From positions 372,001-436,000 of the forward strand of contig NZ_QWGR01000003.1 in assembly GCF_003576475.1 (NCBI RefSeq): a stretch of 64,000 bases of DNA, written 5' to 3'. The notes under the pieces were generated by a model, which was given only the letters and a program-made list of their open reading frames with translations, did not search any database and was not told where the DNA came from. Below are positions 20,739 through 30,553 of the stretch, one piece after another (position 1 is the stretch's first letter; each line of letters opens with the position of its first letter). This DNA is from Maribellus luteus (lineage in GTDB: Bacteria > Bacteroidota > Bacteroidia > Bacteroidales > Prolixibacteraceae). A program made the position numbers and the translations under genes.

Positions 20739-23090
20739 CTATTTTCCCTCCCGCACTATTTTTTGATGGATGTTATCAGTACAAAATAACTCCCCTCTCA
20801 ATTGACGAGTATTGAAAAAGCTAACTTCCCCGAGGGAATAAAGAATATCTGTTCCACTTTCCCTTACTAACAACTCATCAATAATTAGTCGTGTTCCATT
20901 CTTTAGCACATCATTCTTAACAGATATTGAGATTAGTTCACTGTTGTTTCTTGCTTCGATACTGATCTCGATCAATGCCCATTTCCCATCAAAACCTTTA
21001 ATGTGTCGGTGCGCATCCGAATAAAAATAATTAGTTACTTCCTGTGTTTCGGGGTTTCGCTGCACCAGTTCGATGGTAGTCCGCAAATAGCCATCTTTTG
21101 AATAATCGTACATCCAAAAACTAACTTTATACTTTTTCCCTGCATCTGCTTTCAGCGTATCATTCAAAATGTTTTTCCAATGCCCGGTAGAATAGTGCAA
21201 AGCACCTTCTCCATTATAGGTAATATCCGATTTCTGATCATCAAAATTTCGGACAATAAAAGCAGAAGAAGAATCACTCACCTCAACTCCCTGCACTTCC
21301 TGCCATATTTTCCCACTTATTTTTTGCCGAATTTCACTTACATAATTTCCTCTCATTTCCTGCAAGGCTTCAATCGACAAACTTTTCACCTCAACTTTAT
21401 CATTTTTAAAAACAGGCTCCGAAAAACGGATCAAACGCTGTTCATCTTCATTGGGAGAATAATCCCCATTAATAAGCAGTAAAAAAGGCTTACTCGCGGG
21501 TAAATCTGTCAAAAGGGCGTAGGACTCAAATGGCTCAGTTACCAGCGTGTAGTTTTTGTACGTTTGAGAAATTGATGTTCGGCTAAGCTGAACAGCGGTT
21601 GTTGGCAGGCCAGTTTTCAGCGAAGCAATCATCGTCATCTCCTGCATATTGTTTTTGCTTTCGATCCAAATATTTTCTGAACCAACATGAAAATAGGGAA
21701 TGGGAAGAATCGCCTGATAATCTGCCGGCTTAATTTTACTCACCCACTCATTTTGAGGCAAGGAGTTTGAAACGTCCTCCATCTCCGCATTCCGGTTCTG
21801 AATAAAACGGCTGTTCATGTATATATTCCAATATCCATCGAACAGCAGAAATCCGACGGCTAAAACCGTCAGAACTTTCCACAAGTTACTTTTGTTGTTT
21901 TCAACAAGTTTTCTGTACAGGGCATAGAAAACAACGATATTCAGCACATAATAAAATAACCACGAGAACCTGGCCAACGCTCTTAGCTGACGAAAAGGGC
22001 CCACATAATCAACCATCCATTCCAACCCAAATATAAAAGGGATTCCGAATGAAAAAAGCAAAGCAATAAATGAAGTCCAGAAAAATGTATTCAGAACAAA
22101 ATTATCAGTGATCTTAAATGCATTTTTGCGAACGACAATCTTCCTCACAAAAACAACCATTCCAACCAGAAATCCCACAAGAGCCGAGACTCCGATAAAA
22201 GACAGACTTTCCCAGGGAACATGTTTAAACACGGTTATTACTTCGGGCACAAAACCATAAGGCTTTCCGCTGGGAAGCAAAACTCCCGCCGGATGTCCGC
22301 GGTAGGCAAAAAAACCATAGGGATATGATGTTCTATCAACAACAGAGTCGTAACCGCCAACTAGCCATTGAAAAATCAGGAAGGGTAAAATCAGTTGTAT
22401 AAAAAAATACACGAATCCTTTTATCAAACCAAAACTCCGCTCTTTATTTACAAGCTGTGCAAGCAAATAAAGTCCGATAATAAAACCGTTGAACCCATAA
22501 AAATACATGTGCATAGCACCTGAGAAGAAAGTGACAAGTGCTATTAGACCGGCATTTTTGTAACCTGGCTTTTTATGAAACCGAAGAACCAGGAAAAGCA
22601 TGAATGGTATCCAGAACATCCAGGAAAGAGAGAAATGTCCACCAAACCGGGCAATCTGTGGCGAAAGCATACAAATTCCAGCAGAAACCACAGAAGCATA
22701 CCACCAGTTAACATTCAGCTCGAAAAATACCAGGAACAGAAATCCGGCAGCTGCAACAATTGAAAAAATCATTAACAGATTCATAATTCCAACTATATTG
22801 TCGCTGATATCAATAAAATGGGCACTAATAAATTTAACGACATTTACCACCGCCGGCTGGCTTCCGGTAAAAAACACCATCTCGCCATACGGATAGTTCA
22901 TCCCGTTCATTCGCATTAAAGAAGTATCGTATTTAGCATGATAAATGGCCCCGTAATAGGCCTTAAAGCCATCGCCATCAGCGGAATAATAATTATTATT
23001 GGGATCGAAAATGATTTTGCCAAAGAATAGAAAAACAACCGCAGTAGCCAATAAAACAGTCAATAAGTATCCCCTGATTCTAGAGTTCAT
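20739..23090 (-). CDS. Large polytopic membrane protein, putative GT-C glycosyltransferase with C-terminal beta domain
   Basis: 783 residues. N-terminal half (about 1-450) has eleven or so membrane helices; after helix 1 an acidic loop SADGDGFKAYYG is the candidate catalytic site. Residues 560-783 are soluble and beta-rich (VSFWMYDYSKDGYLRTTIELVQRN, WALIEISIEARNNSELISISVKN), like a carbohydrate-binding jelly roll. Transcribed against the lipoprotein pseudogene and divergent from the family 2 glycosyltransferase at 23157. No named family recognised. Confidence 0.7.
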   Translation of the reverse strand: MNSRIRGYLLTVLLATAVVFLFFGKIIFDPNNNYYSADGDGFKAYYGAIYHAKYDTSLMRMNGMNYPYGEMVFFTGSQPAVVNVVKFISAHFIDISDNIVGIMNLLMIFSIVAAAGFLFLVFFELNVNWWYASVVSAGICMLSPQIARFGGHFSLSWMFWIPFMLFLVLRFHKKPGYKNAGLIALVTFFSGAMHMYFYGFNGFIIGLYLLAQLVNKERSFGLIKGFVYFFIQLILPFLIFQWLVGGYDSVVDRTSYPYGFFAYRGHPAGVLLPSGKPYGFVPEVITVFKHVPWESLSFIGVSALVGFLVGMVVFVRKIVVRKNAFKITDNFVLNTFFWTSFIALLFSFGIPFIFGLEWMVDYVGPFRQLRALARFSWLFYYVLNIVVFYALYRKLVENNKSNLWKVLTVLAVGFLLFDGYWNIYMNSRFIQNRNAEMEDVSNSLPQNEWVSKIKPADYQAILPIPYFHVGSENIWIESKNNMQEMTMIASLKTGLPTTAVQLSRTSISQTYKNYTLVTEPFESYALLTDLPASKPFLLLINGDYSPNEDEQRLIRFSEPVFKNDKVEVKSLSIEALQEMRGNYVSEIRQKISGKIWQEVQGVEVSDSSSAFIVRNFDDQKSDITYNGEGALHYSTGHWKNILNDTLKADAGKKYKVSFWMYDYSKDGYLRTTIELVQRNPETQEVTNYFYSDAHRHIKGFDGKWALIEISIEARNNSELISISVKNDVLKNGTRLIIDELLVRESGTDILYSLGEVSFFNTRQLRGELFCTDNIHQKIVREGK

Positions 23091-23128
23091 TATTCAAACA
23101 GTGGTTTATTAAGTTTTACAAATTAAAG

Positions 23129-23136
23129 TATATTTG
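23129..23136 (+). promoter_or_regulatory. Candidate -7 box (TATATTTG)
   Basis: Exact match to TAnnTTTG, 20 bp before the ATG of the glycosyltransferase at 23157, within the short divergent region. Confidence 0.5.
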
Positions 23137-23156
23137 ACAACATAAAACATGCGTCG

Positions 23157-24098
23157 ATGAATATACCCAAAAAAGTTTCGGTAATTATTCCATGCTTTAA
23201 CGAATCAGAAGGTCTTCTGCTTTTTTACAAAGATCTCAAAAGTCATCTCCCTGAAAAGTACCATTACGAAGTAATTTTTGTAAATGACGGAAGTGCAGAT
23301 AATACCTTGGAAGTAATCAAAGAGCTTCGGCAAAATGATTCGTCGGTTCATTTTATCTCCTTTTCCCGAAACTTTGGACATCAGAATGCTTTAAAAGCGG
23401 GGTTTGATATGGCTTCCGGCAATTGTGCTATTTGCCTTGATGCAGACCTTCAGCATCCTCCAAAACTAATCCCTCAACTTATGGAAAAATGGGAAGAAGG
23501 GTTTGAATCTGTTGTTACCAAACGAATTGACCATGATTCCATTTCCGGATTCAAGAAATTAACTTCCAGGATGTTTTACCAACTTACCAATCGGTTGTCG
23601 GATGTAAAATTGGAGAATGGAGTTGCTGATTTCCGTTTACTGGACAGGAAAGTTCTGGACGCGTTAAAAAGTTTCTCAGAAAACCAGATATTTCTGAGGG
23701 CCGTCATTCAATGGCTGGGCTTTAAACAGTGTATTATTTCCTACAAAGCAGGAGAAAGAGTGGCCGGAGACTCAAAATACACACTAAAGAAAATGTTGTC
23801 TTTTGCCTTGTCAGGAATCACGGCTTTTAGTATCAAGCCCTTAAGATTCTCTATTTATCTGGGGCTTTTGTTCGCTGCATTGTCATTTCTCTACGGAGTT
23901 TACGCACTGGCTGTATTCCTGTTTACAAACAATGCCCTTCCGGGTTGGACTTCGATTTTAATGAGTGTTCTTTTTATTGGAGGACTAAACCTCCTAATGC
24001 TAGGTATTATTGGAGAGTACCTTGGAAAATTATTTATCGAGAATAAAAAACGCCCCAATTATATCATCGCAGAAACTGATTTGGGAACGCTCAATTAG
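23157..24098 (+). CDS. Family 2 glycosyltransferase, GtrB/DpmA-like with two C-terminal membrane helices
   Basis: 313 residues. GT-A core with SVIIPCFNESEGL, VNDGSADNT, the metal-binding CLDADLQHPP and a later DFRLLDR; two membrane helices at about 230-262 and 270-300. This layout is that of polyprenyl-phosphate glucosyl/mannosyl/aminoarabinosyl transferases, which make the lipid-linked donor for GT-C enzymes such as those in this locus. Confidence 0.9.
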   Translation: MNIPKKVSVIIPCFNESEGLLLFYKDLKSHLPEKYHYEVIFVNDGSADNTLEVIKELRQNDSSVHFISFSRNFGHQNALKAGFDMASGNCAICLDADLQHPPKLIPQLMEKWEEGFESVVTKRIDHDSISGFKKLTSRMFYQLTNRLSDVKLENGVADFRLLDRKVLDALKSFSENQIFLRAVIQWLGFKQCIISYKAGERVAGDSKYTLKKMLSFALSGITAFSIKPLRFSIYLGLLFAALSFLYGVYALAVFLFTNNALPGWTSILMSVLFIGGLNLLMLGIIGEYLGKLFIENKKRPNYIIAETDLGTLN

Positions 24099-24214
24099 CT
24101 CAATTTGAACTTTACAATATTTTATTTTTACAAGAGCACGGCTCTATTTCTCATTAAAACCATTTGATTTCTCAGAATTAGTTTTCATTTTTAGAGCGCA
24201 CAAACGCTTTGCTT

Positions 24215-26431
24215 ATGGCTAAATCACTGGTAAACACAAATGCAAAATTTGGCACACTGCCAGTATTTTTAACAGCTTTATCCACCATTTTAGGTGCTAT
24301 TCTTTTCCTTCGTTTTGGCTGGGCTGTCGGCCAGGTTGGTTTTATTGGCGTAATCGGAATCATCATTCTGGGGCATGTGGTAACTATCCCCACCGCTTTT
24401 GCCGTAGCCGAAATTGCTACCAACCAGCGTGTTCAGGGCGGCGGTGCGTATTACATTATCAGCCGCTCGTTTGGGCTGAACATTGGTGGTGCCATTGGTC
24501 TTACGCTTTATCTTTCGCAGGCCATCAGTGTCGCATTTTACGTGATTGCTTTTGGCGAGGCTTTCGAGCCGCTTATCAGCTGGATAGCGCAAACCTACGA
24601 CTTTTACATTCCCGACCGCCGTTTTATCTCCGTACCCACAATGGCTTTGCTTTCGTTGCTCATTCTTACCAAGGGAGCCAATGTGGGCATGAAAGCCTTG
24701 TATGTTGTTGTAGCCGTTCTGCTTACTTCCATTGTCATGTTTTTTATGGGAGACTCGCCCATTAAACCTGCTGAAGTAAATTTCCACCTTACGGTAGCAG
24801 ACAACCTCGATTTCTTCTACGTATTCACAATCGTATTTCCGGCTTTTACCGGACTCGCTGCGGGCCTCGGACTTTCAGGCGATCTGAAAGACCCTCAAAA
24901 ATCAATTCCGCGCGGAACCCTTTGGGCAACCGTTGTGGGGATGCTGGTATACATTGCAGTAGCCTATAAGTTTGCTGTTTCGGCCTCTCCCGAAAAGCTT
25001 GTAAGCGACCAGTTGATTATGCAGGAAATAGCAGTTTGGGGGCCCATCATCCCCATCGGGCTGGCAGCTGCATCGCTGAGTTCGGCATTGGGATCGATTA
25101 TGGTAGCACCCCGCACTTTGCAAGCCATTGGCTTCGACGATATTTTCCCACAAAACCATGTGAACCGCTGGTTTGCCAAAGGTCGCAAAAAAGACAACGA
25201 GCCCATCAACGGGTCGCTGATAACCATTTTAATTGCCTTTGTGTTTGTACTGATCGGCGATGTGAATTTTGTGGCGCAAATTATCTCCATGTTTTTCATG
25301 GTTACTTACGGCGCCATTTGTTTGATTTCCTTTCTTGAGCACTTTGCCGCCGATCCCGCCTACCGACCCACGTTTCGCTCGCGGTGGCAAGTTTCGCTGG
25401 TAGGGGCACTGTTCTCCTTCTGGCTGATGTTTAAAATGAATGCTACTTACGCTGCGTTGTCGGTCGTTATCATGGCAGTGATTTATTATGCGATTATGCT
25501 CAACAACGATGATAACCAGGGACTCAACAAACTTTTCAAAGGGGTTATTTTCCAGTTAAGCCGACAGTTACAGATAATCCTGCAACGCGCCGACAGCGAA
25601 AAAGACACCAGCTGGCGTCCGTTTGGCGTTTGCATTTCGCACGATACTTTTAAACGCCGCTCGGCCTTCGACATCATGCGCTGGATTTCGTATAAATACG
25701 GCTTTGGCACTTATATTCACTTTATCAAGGGCTTGCTGAATGAAAAAACCACCGAAGAATCGAAAAAAATACTGGACCGGCTGATTCAACTTTCGGCCGG
25801 AAGCAAGAACCGGGTTTACCTCGATACCATTATTTCACCATCATATACATCGGCCATTGCGCAGGTGGTGCAGCTTTCGGGGATTTCGGGCAAAGGGAAC
25901 AACCTCATTTTGTTTGAATTTTCGCGCACCGATCCTGGTAATCTGAAGGAAATAACAGGAAACTACCAGATTGTTGAATCGGCAGGTTTTGACATCTGTA
26001 TCCTGAATACTTCCTACAAAAGTTTTGGGTATAAAAACGAAATTCATATCTGGATCAGCCCCGAAGATTACCAAAATGCCAACCTGATGATTTTGCTGGG
26101 CTACATCATTCTGGGCCACCCCGACTGGAAAAAAGGGAAGATCAAAATTTTTGCGCTTTATCCCGAAGAAGGTATCGAAGACAAGCGACAACAATTGATG
26201 GACCTGATCAAAACGGGCCGCCTTCCCATAAGCCCGGCCAATATTTCGATGGTGCCTTTTGACTCGGGCAACCGTAAAGGCGTGATCTCCAATTATTCGG
26301 CCGATGCCGACCTCACCATTATCGGATTTACCAGCGAGGCTTTGAAGAACATGGACGAATTCAGCGAAGGCTACAACGATTTGGGAAACATCCTTTTTGT
26401 GAGTTCCAACAAGGCCAAAGCAATAAACTAA
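24215..26431 (+). CDS. APC-superfamily transporter, SLC12 (cation-chloride cotransporter)-like
   Basis: 738 residues from the ATG at 24215 (a TTG two codons earlier is possible). Residues 10-440 form about twelve helices with the SLC12/APC start GTLPVFLTALSTILGAILFLRFGWAVG and GGGAYYIISRSFG. A C-terminal cytoplasmic part of about 290 residues follows, as in Na-K-Cl cotransporters. Substrate (amino acid or K+/Cl-) cannot be told. Single gene between the glycan locus and coaD. Confidence 0.85.
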   Translation: MAKSLVNTNAKFGTLPVFLTALSTILGAILFLRFGWAVGQVGFIGVIGIIILGHVVTIPTAFAVAEIATNQRVQGGGAYYIISRSFGLNIGGAIGLTLYLSQAISVAFYVIAFGEAFEPLISWIAQTYDFYIPDRRFISVPTMALLSLLILTKGANVGMKALYVVVAVLLTSIVMFFMGDSPIKPAEVNFHLTVADNLDFFYVFTIVFPAFTGLAAGLGLSGDLKDPQKSIPRGTLWATVVGMLVYIAVAYKFAVSASPEKLVSDQLIMQEIAVWGPIIPIGLAAASLSSALGSIMVAPRTLQAIGFDDIFPQNHVNRWFAKGRKKDNEPINGSLITILIAFVFVLIGDVNFVAQIISMFFMVTYGAICLISFLEHFAADPAYRPTFRSRWQVSLVGALFSFWLMFKMNATYAALSVVIMAVIYYAIMLNNDDNQGLNKLFKGVIFQLSRQLQIILQRADSEKDTSWRPFGVCISHDTFKRRSAFDIMRWISYKYGFGTYIHFIKGLLNEKTTEESKKILDRLIQLSAGSKNRVYLDTIISPSYTSAIAQVVQLSGISGKGNNLILFEFSRTDPGNLKEITGNYQIVESAGFDICILNTSYKSFGYKNEIHIWISPEDYQNANLMILLGYIILGHPDWKKGKIKIFALYPEEGIEDKRQQLMDLIKTGRLPISPANISMVPFDSGNRKGVISNYSADADLTIIGFTSEALKNMDEFSEGYNDLGNILFVSSNKAKAIN

Positions 26432-26466
26432 AAAAGCACTACGTTTTCACACTTGGCAGATTTATT

Positions 26467-26474
26467 TACCTTTG
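26467..26474 (+). promoter_or_regulatory. Candidate -7 box (TACCTTTG) of coaD
   Basis: Exact TAnnTTTG match 20 bp before the coaD ATG. Confidence 0.5.
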
Positions 26475-26494
26475 ATTGATCTTAAACAGAAAAA

Positions 26495-26974
26495 ATGGAA
26501 AGAATTGCCATATTCCCGGGTTCGTTCGATCCCTTTACCATCGGACACGAATCAGTTGTCAGGCGTGCCTTGCCGATGTTTGACAAGTTGTACATCATGA
26601 TCGGTTACAACGCCAACAAAAAATCGTTCTTTCCCGTGGAAAAACGCATGAAATGGATCAATCAGGTATTTGCCAACGAACCAAAGGTAGAAGTCAGGCT
26701 ACACGAGGGATTAACGGTGGATTTCTGTAAAACGGTGAATGCCCAATACATTCTGCGCGGAATTCGTACGTCTTCCGATTTTGAATACGAACGGGCCATT
26801 GCGCAAATGAACAAGAAAATGCATCCCGATATTGAATCCGTTTTCCTGCTCACACTGCCCGAACACACGCCGGTAAACGCCACCATCATTCGCGATATTA
26901 TCTCGCACGGCGGCGACGCCAGTATGTTTCTACCCGAGGGACTTGATAAAAACGAGTTCAAAATTAACGGTTAG
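26495..26974 (+). CDS. coaD: Phosphopantetheine adenylyltransferase
   Basis: 159 residues, full length. Joins 4'-phosphopantetheine and ATP to dephospho-CoA, the fourth step of CoA synthesis, in the cytoplasm. Nucleotidyltransferase motifs GSFDPFTIGH near the N-terminus and RGIRTSSDFEYE, then HTPVNATIIRDI replacing the usual ISST-type segment. Followed after 5 bp by the next gene. Confidence 0.95.
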   Translation: MERIAIFPGSFDPFTIGHESVVRRALPMFDKLYIMIGYNANKKSFFPVEKRMKWINQVFANEPKVEVRLHEGLTVDFCKTVNAQYILRGIRTSSDFEYERAIAQMNKKMHPDIESVFLLTLPEHTPVNATIIRDIISHGGDASMFLPEGLDKNEFKING

Positions 26975-26979
26975 TAAAA

Positions 26980-28401
26980 GTGGCTTTAAACAAATTTTCA
27001 TTTCTTCTTGTCGTTTTATTTCTGCTGGCAGCCGGGCAGGCACAGTCTGTAGAAATCCGTTGCCAGAATGCAGAATACGCAAAAAAAACAATCGAGTTTT
27101 TTACTTACAGCGACCCTGTATCGGGGAAAACAGAGATAGCATTTTCGCTTCAGTTTGATGGCTCGGGAAAGGCGGTTGCCAACACCGATGTAAAGGATAC
27201 AAAATACGTTTTTTCGGATTTTGGGGTATTCAGGGGAATGCTTTTCCTGGAAGCGGGTAAAAACATCGAGCTAAAACTTCCCCCCTTTAAAGAAAAGTCG
27301 TTTGCCGACGAGAAAAACCCCTATTTCTCACCTGTTCCTTTTTGGTTTATTACCGAAAACAAAAATGAATTAACGGATAAAGTTTCCGAATTTGACCAGT
27401 TCTTTAATTACCTCACCGACAAAGATTTTAACCAGTTATACATCCGGCAGTCGAAAGCAGTGTTTGATTCGATAAAATCTGAACTCGGCAAAAAAGTACC
27501 TGCCACGGCTCTAAAAGCATTGGTTTGGCACAAGAACCTGAAGCTAAAGTTAATTGAAGCTGATATTTTCAGGATGCGGCCCGAAGCTTACTCGTCTGAA
27601 CTGAATGCAGTGACAAGCGAATACTGGCTGCAACCCGCCTTTATGGAGTTGTTTAACAAAACCTTCGACCGGCAGCTGAGTTTTTCGGCGCAGGCCATTC
27701 GCGGCGGCGAGGTAAAAAAGGCCGTGGAAACCCGGAACCTTCCAGCCGTAAAAAGCTTCGTGGAAAACAAATACAAGGTAAGCGGTAAAATGGCAGAATT
27801 GGTCTTGCTAAAACTGCTTCTCGACGCTTATTATTCGGATGAGTTTAGCAAAGCCGCCATTAAAGAACTGGTACAAAAACCTCTTTTTGCGCAGAACAGT
27901 AATTCGATCATAAAAGCCGCAACCAAAAATATCCTCGACAAACTTGGTTTTATGGCAACCGGAAGCAAAGCCCCTGTTGTTTGCCTGAATGATTTGGACG
28001 GGCAAAAGAAATGCACCGACAAAGACCAGGGTAAATTCAAATACATCGTTTTTGCCGATGTTGAGACCCGGGTTTGCCAGGAACAATTAAAGTACCTGAG
28101 CCGTATCGATGAACTGTTCAACAAGCACCTGGAAATATACGTGATATTGAGAAACACCGGCACCGAAAGCATCAGCACTTTTTTCAAAACACAAAAAGTA
28201 CCTGCGGAAAAGCTAGTGGATACCAACAACGAATTCATCGAACTTTACAAAATACGTTCGTTTCCGCAGTGTTTTCTGCTGAATGAAAAACACGAAGTGG
28301 TATTTGAACATGCCAAAACGCCGCTTGACGGATTTGAACAACAATTTGGCGAATGGCTCCGCAATGAACTTTTTATGCGCCAGCGCAATCAATCCAAATA
28401 A
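26980..28401 (+). CDS. Exported protein with C-terminal thioredoxin-like domain
   Basis: 473 residues, GTG start 5 bp after coaD. Signal peptide (FSFLLVVLFLLAAGQAQS). The middle (about 60-320) is helical and unrecognised. Residues 325-465 look like a TlpA/thioredoxin fold (ends RSFPQCFLLNEKHEVVFEHA), but the usual CxxC is replaced by TRVCQEQL with a single Cys, so it is probably not a normal disulfide oxidoreductase. Related Bacteroidota proteins sit in the periplasm. Confidence 0.75.
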   Translation: MALNKFSFLLVVLFLLAAGQAQSVEIRCQNAEYAKKTIEFFTYSDPVSGKTEIAFSLQFDGSGKAVANTDVKDTKYVFSDFGVFRGMLFLEAGKNIELKLPPFKEKSFADEKNPYFSPVPFWFITENKNELTDKVSEFDQFFNYLTDKDFNQLYIRQSKAVFDSIKSELGKKVPATALKALVWHKNLKLKLIEADIFRMRPEAYSSELNAVTSEYWLQPAFMELFNKTFDRQLSFSAQAIRGGEVKKAVETRNLPAVKSFVENKYKVSGKMAELVLLKLLLDAYYSDEFSKAAIKELVQKPLFAQNSNSIIKAATKNILDKLGFMATGSKAPVVCLNDLDGQKKCTDKDQGKFKYIVFADVETRVCQEQLKYLSRIDELFNKHLEIYVILRNTGTESISTFFKTQKVPAEKLVDTNNEFIELYKIRSFPQCFLLNEKHEVVFEHAKTPLDGFEQQFGEWLRNELFMRQRNQSK

Positions 28402-28748
28402 GCAGCAAACCCTTGAAAATTGATCAATGATTATTTATGAATGACTAATGGGATTCAATCCTGTAACAAAGTCAAGAGCCTTACTAAAGCTCGTAGGTAA
28501 TGAGAGCTAAACGGCTTCACAACATCACGGTCTAACAGCAACACAATCACTAACTGCAAACTTCATCCAGAACCAAGTATTCAGTGTTTGAATAATGGAG
28601 TGAAGACTGAACACCCCCTCCATCATTCAGCTGAAAGACACGCGAATTCCTCGTCCCGTTAAATGGGGACAAATAAAAGCTCCGAGTTTTAAGCCACGAG
28701 CTTTGAGAGACTATCCTGTATCGAGTATCCCGTATCAAAAATCGACCT
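28402..28748. other. Non-coding stretch, degenerate repeats
   Basis: About 350 bp without a believable gene. Contains short degenerate direct repeats (GTATCGAGTATCCCGTATC and similar) of the kind seen in other gaps of this window. No terminator or RNA gene recognised. Confidence 0.5.
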
Positions 28749-29372
28749 TCAAGTATACATCTGAATCAGCTCCTTTAAATTTTCGTAAGTATTTGCCAGC
28801 ACTTCGTCCAGCTCGGAGGGAAGAAACCAGCGTACTTCGGTGATTCCTTCGTCTGTTTCTGGCCGGCCCTCGCTTGCTCCGTCGTATTCCATTTCAAACC
28901 AATGCGTAGGTTTAAAAATCCATTTCCCTTTGGTTTCCCGGTATGGCGATTGGTAAATATGAAAAGTGGTTGGCAAAGCTTTCACAATCGCATGGCCGGT
29001 GATTCCGCATTCTTCAGCCACTTCGCGCAACGCAGCCTGCATTGGCGATTCTCCTTTGTCGATCTTCCCCTTTGGCAGGTCCCATTTTCCGTTTCTGAAA
29101 ATAAAAAGAATCCTGTCCTTTCGTTTCACAACACCACCTGCTGCCTCCACATTCAGCAAGGCCGATTGAAAGCACTGAAAAGCTTTCTCCGGATCGGCAT
29201 GTTCTATAACAGCCTCGGGATATTCCGACTGAACCAGGCTGTCCAGGTAAGTCAACACCTCCGGACCGCCAGTAAAAGCTGGTGATACAGAGCTTGTTTT
29301 CGCAAATGTTATCATCGCAGGCGAGGAAAACACAATCCTCTTTTCATTCAAAAAAACTTTATACTTTTGCAT
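28749..29372 (-). CDS. Nudix hydrolase
   Basis: 207 residues from the ATG at 29372 (MQKYKVFLNEKR); an ATG five codons upstream at 29387 would overlap the pyrE promoter. Carries the complete Nudix box GKIDKGESPMQAALREVAEECGI (about residues 120-142), which binds Mg2+ to split nucleoside diphosphate derivatives. An N-terminal extension of about 80 residues precedes the domain. Divergent from pyrE; substrate unknown. Confidence 0.85.
   Translation of the reverse strand: MQKYKVFLNEKRIVFSSPAMITFAKTSSVSPAFTGGPEVLTYLDSLVQSEYPEAVIEHADPEKAFQCFQSALLNVEAAGGVVKRKDRILFIFRNGKWDLPKGKIDKGESPMQAALREVAEECGITGHAIVKALPTTFHIYQSPYRETKGKWIFKPTHWFEMEYDGASEGRPETDEGITEVRWFLPSELDEVLANTYENLKELIQMYT
29362..29369 (+). 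promoter_or_regulatory. Candidate -7 box (TACTTTTG) of pyrE
   Basis: Exact TAnnTTTG match 23 bp before the pyrE ATG, overlapping the start region of the divergent Nudix gene. Confidence 0.5.
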
Positions 29373-29392
29373 CGAACAAAATAGCATTTATC

Positions 29393-30025
29393 ATGAAGTC
29401 AACTCAAATCGAAGTTACCAACCGACTGTTAGAAATCAACACCATAAAGATACAACCCAACAATCCTTTTACATGGGCTTCCGGCTGGAAATCGCCGATT
29501 TATTGCGATAACCGTAAGATTTTGTCTTACCCGGAGACACGCACTTTCATCCGCGACAAGTTTGTGGAAGTGATCCGCGAAAAATACCCGGATGCCGAAG
29601 TGATTGCCGGAGTTGCAACCGGTGCCATTGCCATGGGAGTACTGGTGGCAGAACAAATGGGCTTGCCCTTTATTTATGTTCGCTCGTCGCCAAAAGGACA
29701 CGGGTTGGAAAACCTGATTGAAGGCGACCTGAAACCGTTTCAAAAAGTGGTGGTGCTTGAAGACCTGGTATCAACCGGAATCAGCAGTTTGAAAGCCGCC
29801 GAAGCAGTAAACAATTTTGGTGGTGATGTTGTGGGAATGGTTTCCATTTTCACCTACAATTTCCCGCACGCCAAAGAAAACTTCAAGAAAGCCGGTATCG
29901 AACTTACTTCGTTAAGCCGCTACCAGATTCTGATTGACCTGGCTTTGGAAAAGGGAGAAATCACCCAAGACCAGGTTGAATCGTTGATGGGATGGCGCGA
30001 AGACCCGGCCAACTGGGGAAAATAA
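29393..30025 (+). CDS. pyrE: Orotate phosphoribosyltransferase
   Basis: 210 residues from the ATG at 29393; an in-frame extension upstream is antisense to the Nudix gene and rejected. Transfers phosphoribose from PRPP to orotate in UMP synthesis. Seen: NPFTWASGWKSPIYCDNR substrate segment, RSSPKGHG loop and the PRPP motif VVVLEDLVSTGISS. Confidence 0.95.
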   Translation: MKSTQIEVTNRLLEINTIKIQPNNPFTWASGWKSPIYCDNRKILSYPETRTFIRDKFVEVIREKYPDAEVIAGVATGAIAMGVLVAEQMGLPFIYVRSSPKGHGLENLIEGDLKPFQKVVVLEDLVSTGISSLKAAEAVNNFGGDVVGMVSIFTYNFPHAKENFKKAGIELTSLSRYQILIDLALEKGEITQDQVESLMGWREDPANWGK

Positions 30026-30052
30026 TTTTAGAACTTTATCACCAACAGATAG

Positions 30053-30090
30053 ATCCCGCTCCCGGTAACAACCGGGACGGGATTTTTTTT
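30053..30090 (+). terminator. Rho-independent terminator of pyrE
   Basis: ATCCCG-c-TCCCGGT (30053-30066), loop AACA, ACCGGGA-CGGGAT (30071-30083), then eight T in total. Thirteen base pairs with one bulged C. Confidence 0.9.
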
Positions 30091-30103
30091 CAAAAGCAGA
30101 CAG

Positions 30104-30553
30104 ATGGGAGTTAACAAATACGTAAGCGACGTAAAAACAATCGGACACAACCAGCAGGTTGTATTTAATTACTTGTCGAATTTCGAGAACCTGGCAGGCT
30201 ACATGAATTCAGGACTGATTGAGCGGATTACCGAAAAAGTGCCGCAGATAAAGATCACCGAGTTTCAGTCAGATCGCGATTCCTGCAAATTCAACATCAC
30301 CGGGCTGGGGGTTGCCGAGATCAAAATCATCGACCGCGAACCGTTTAAATCCATCAAAATTGAAAGCTCAGGCGGACTTCCGCTAAGTTTTACCTTTTGG
30401 ATTCAATTGCTTCCGGTGGATGAATACAACACCAAAATGCGCCTGACCCTTCATGCCGAAATGAGTATGATGATTAAAATGATGGTGGGCAACAAACTGG
30501 AAGAAGGACTGAACAACCTGGCTGACACTCTGACCAAACTTCCCTATCAATAG
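30104..30553 (+). CDS. SRPBCC (START-like) family protein
   Basis: 149 residues, with the N-terminal pattern VSDVKTIGHNQQVVFNYLSNFENLAGYM and a long C-terminal helix typical of the SRPBCC/polyketide-cyclase-like fold. These small proteins bind hydrophobic ligands; no specific role can be given. Stands between the pyrE terminator and a repeat-rich gap. Confidence 0.75.
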   Translation: MGVNKYVSDVKTIGHNQQVVFNYLSNFENLAGYMNSGLIERITEKVPQIKITEFQSDRDSCKFNITGLGVAEIKIIDREPFKSIKIESSGGLPLSFTFWIQLLPVDEYNTKMRLTLHAEMSMMIKMMVGNKLEEGLNNLADTLTKLPYQ

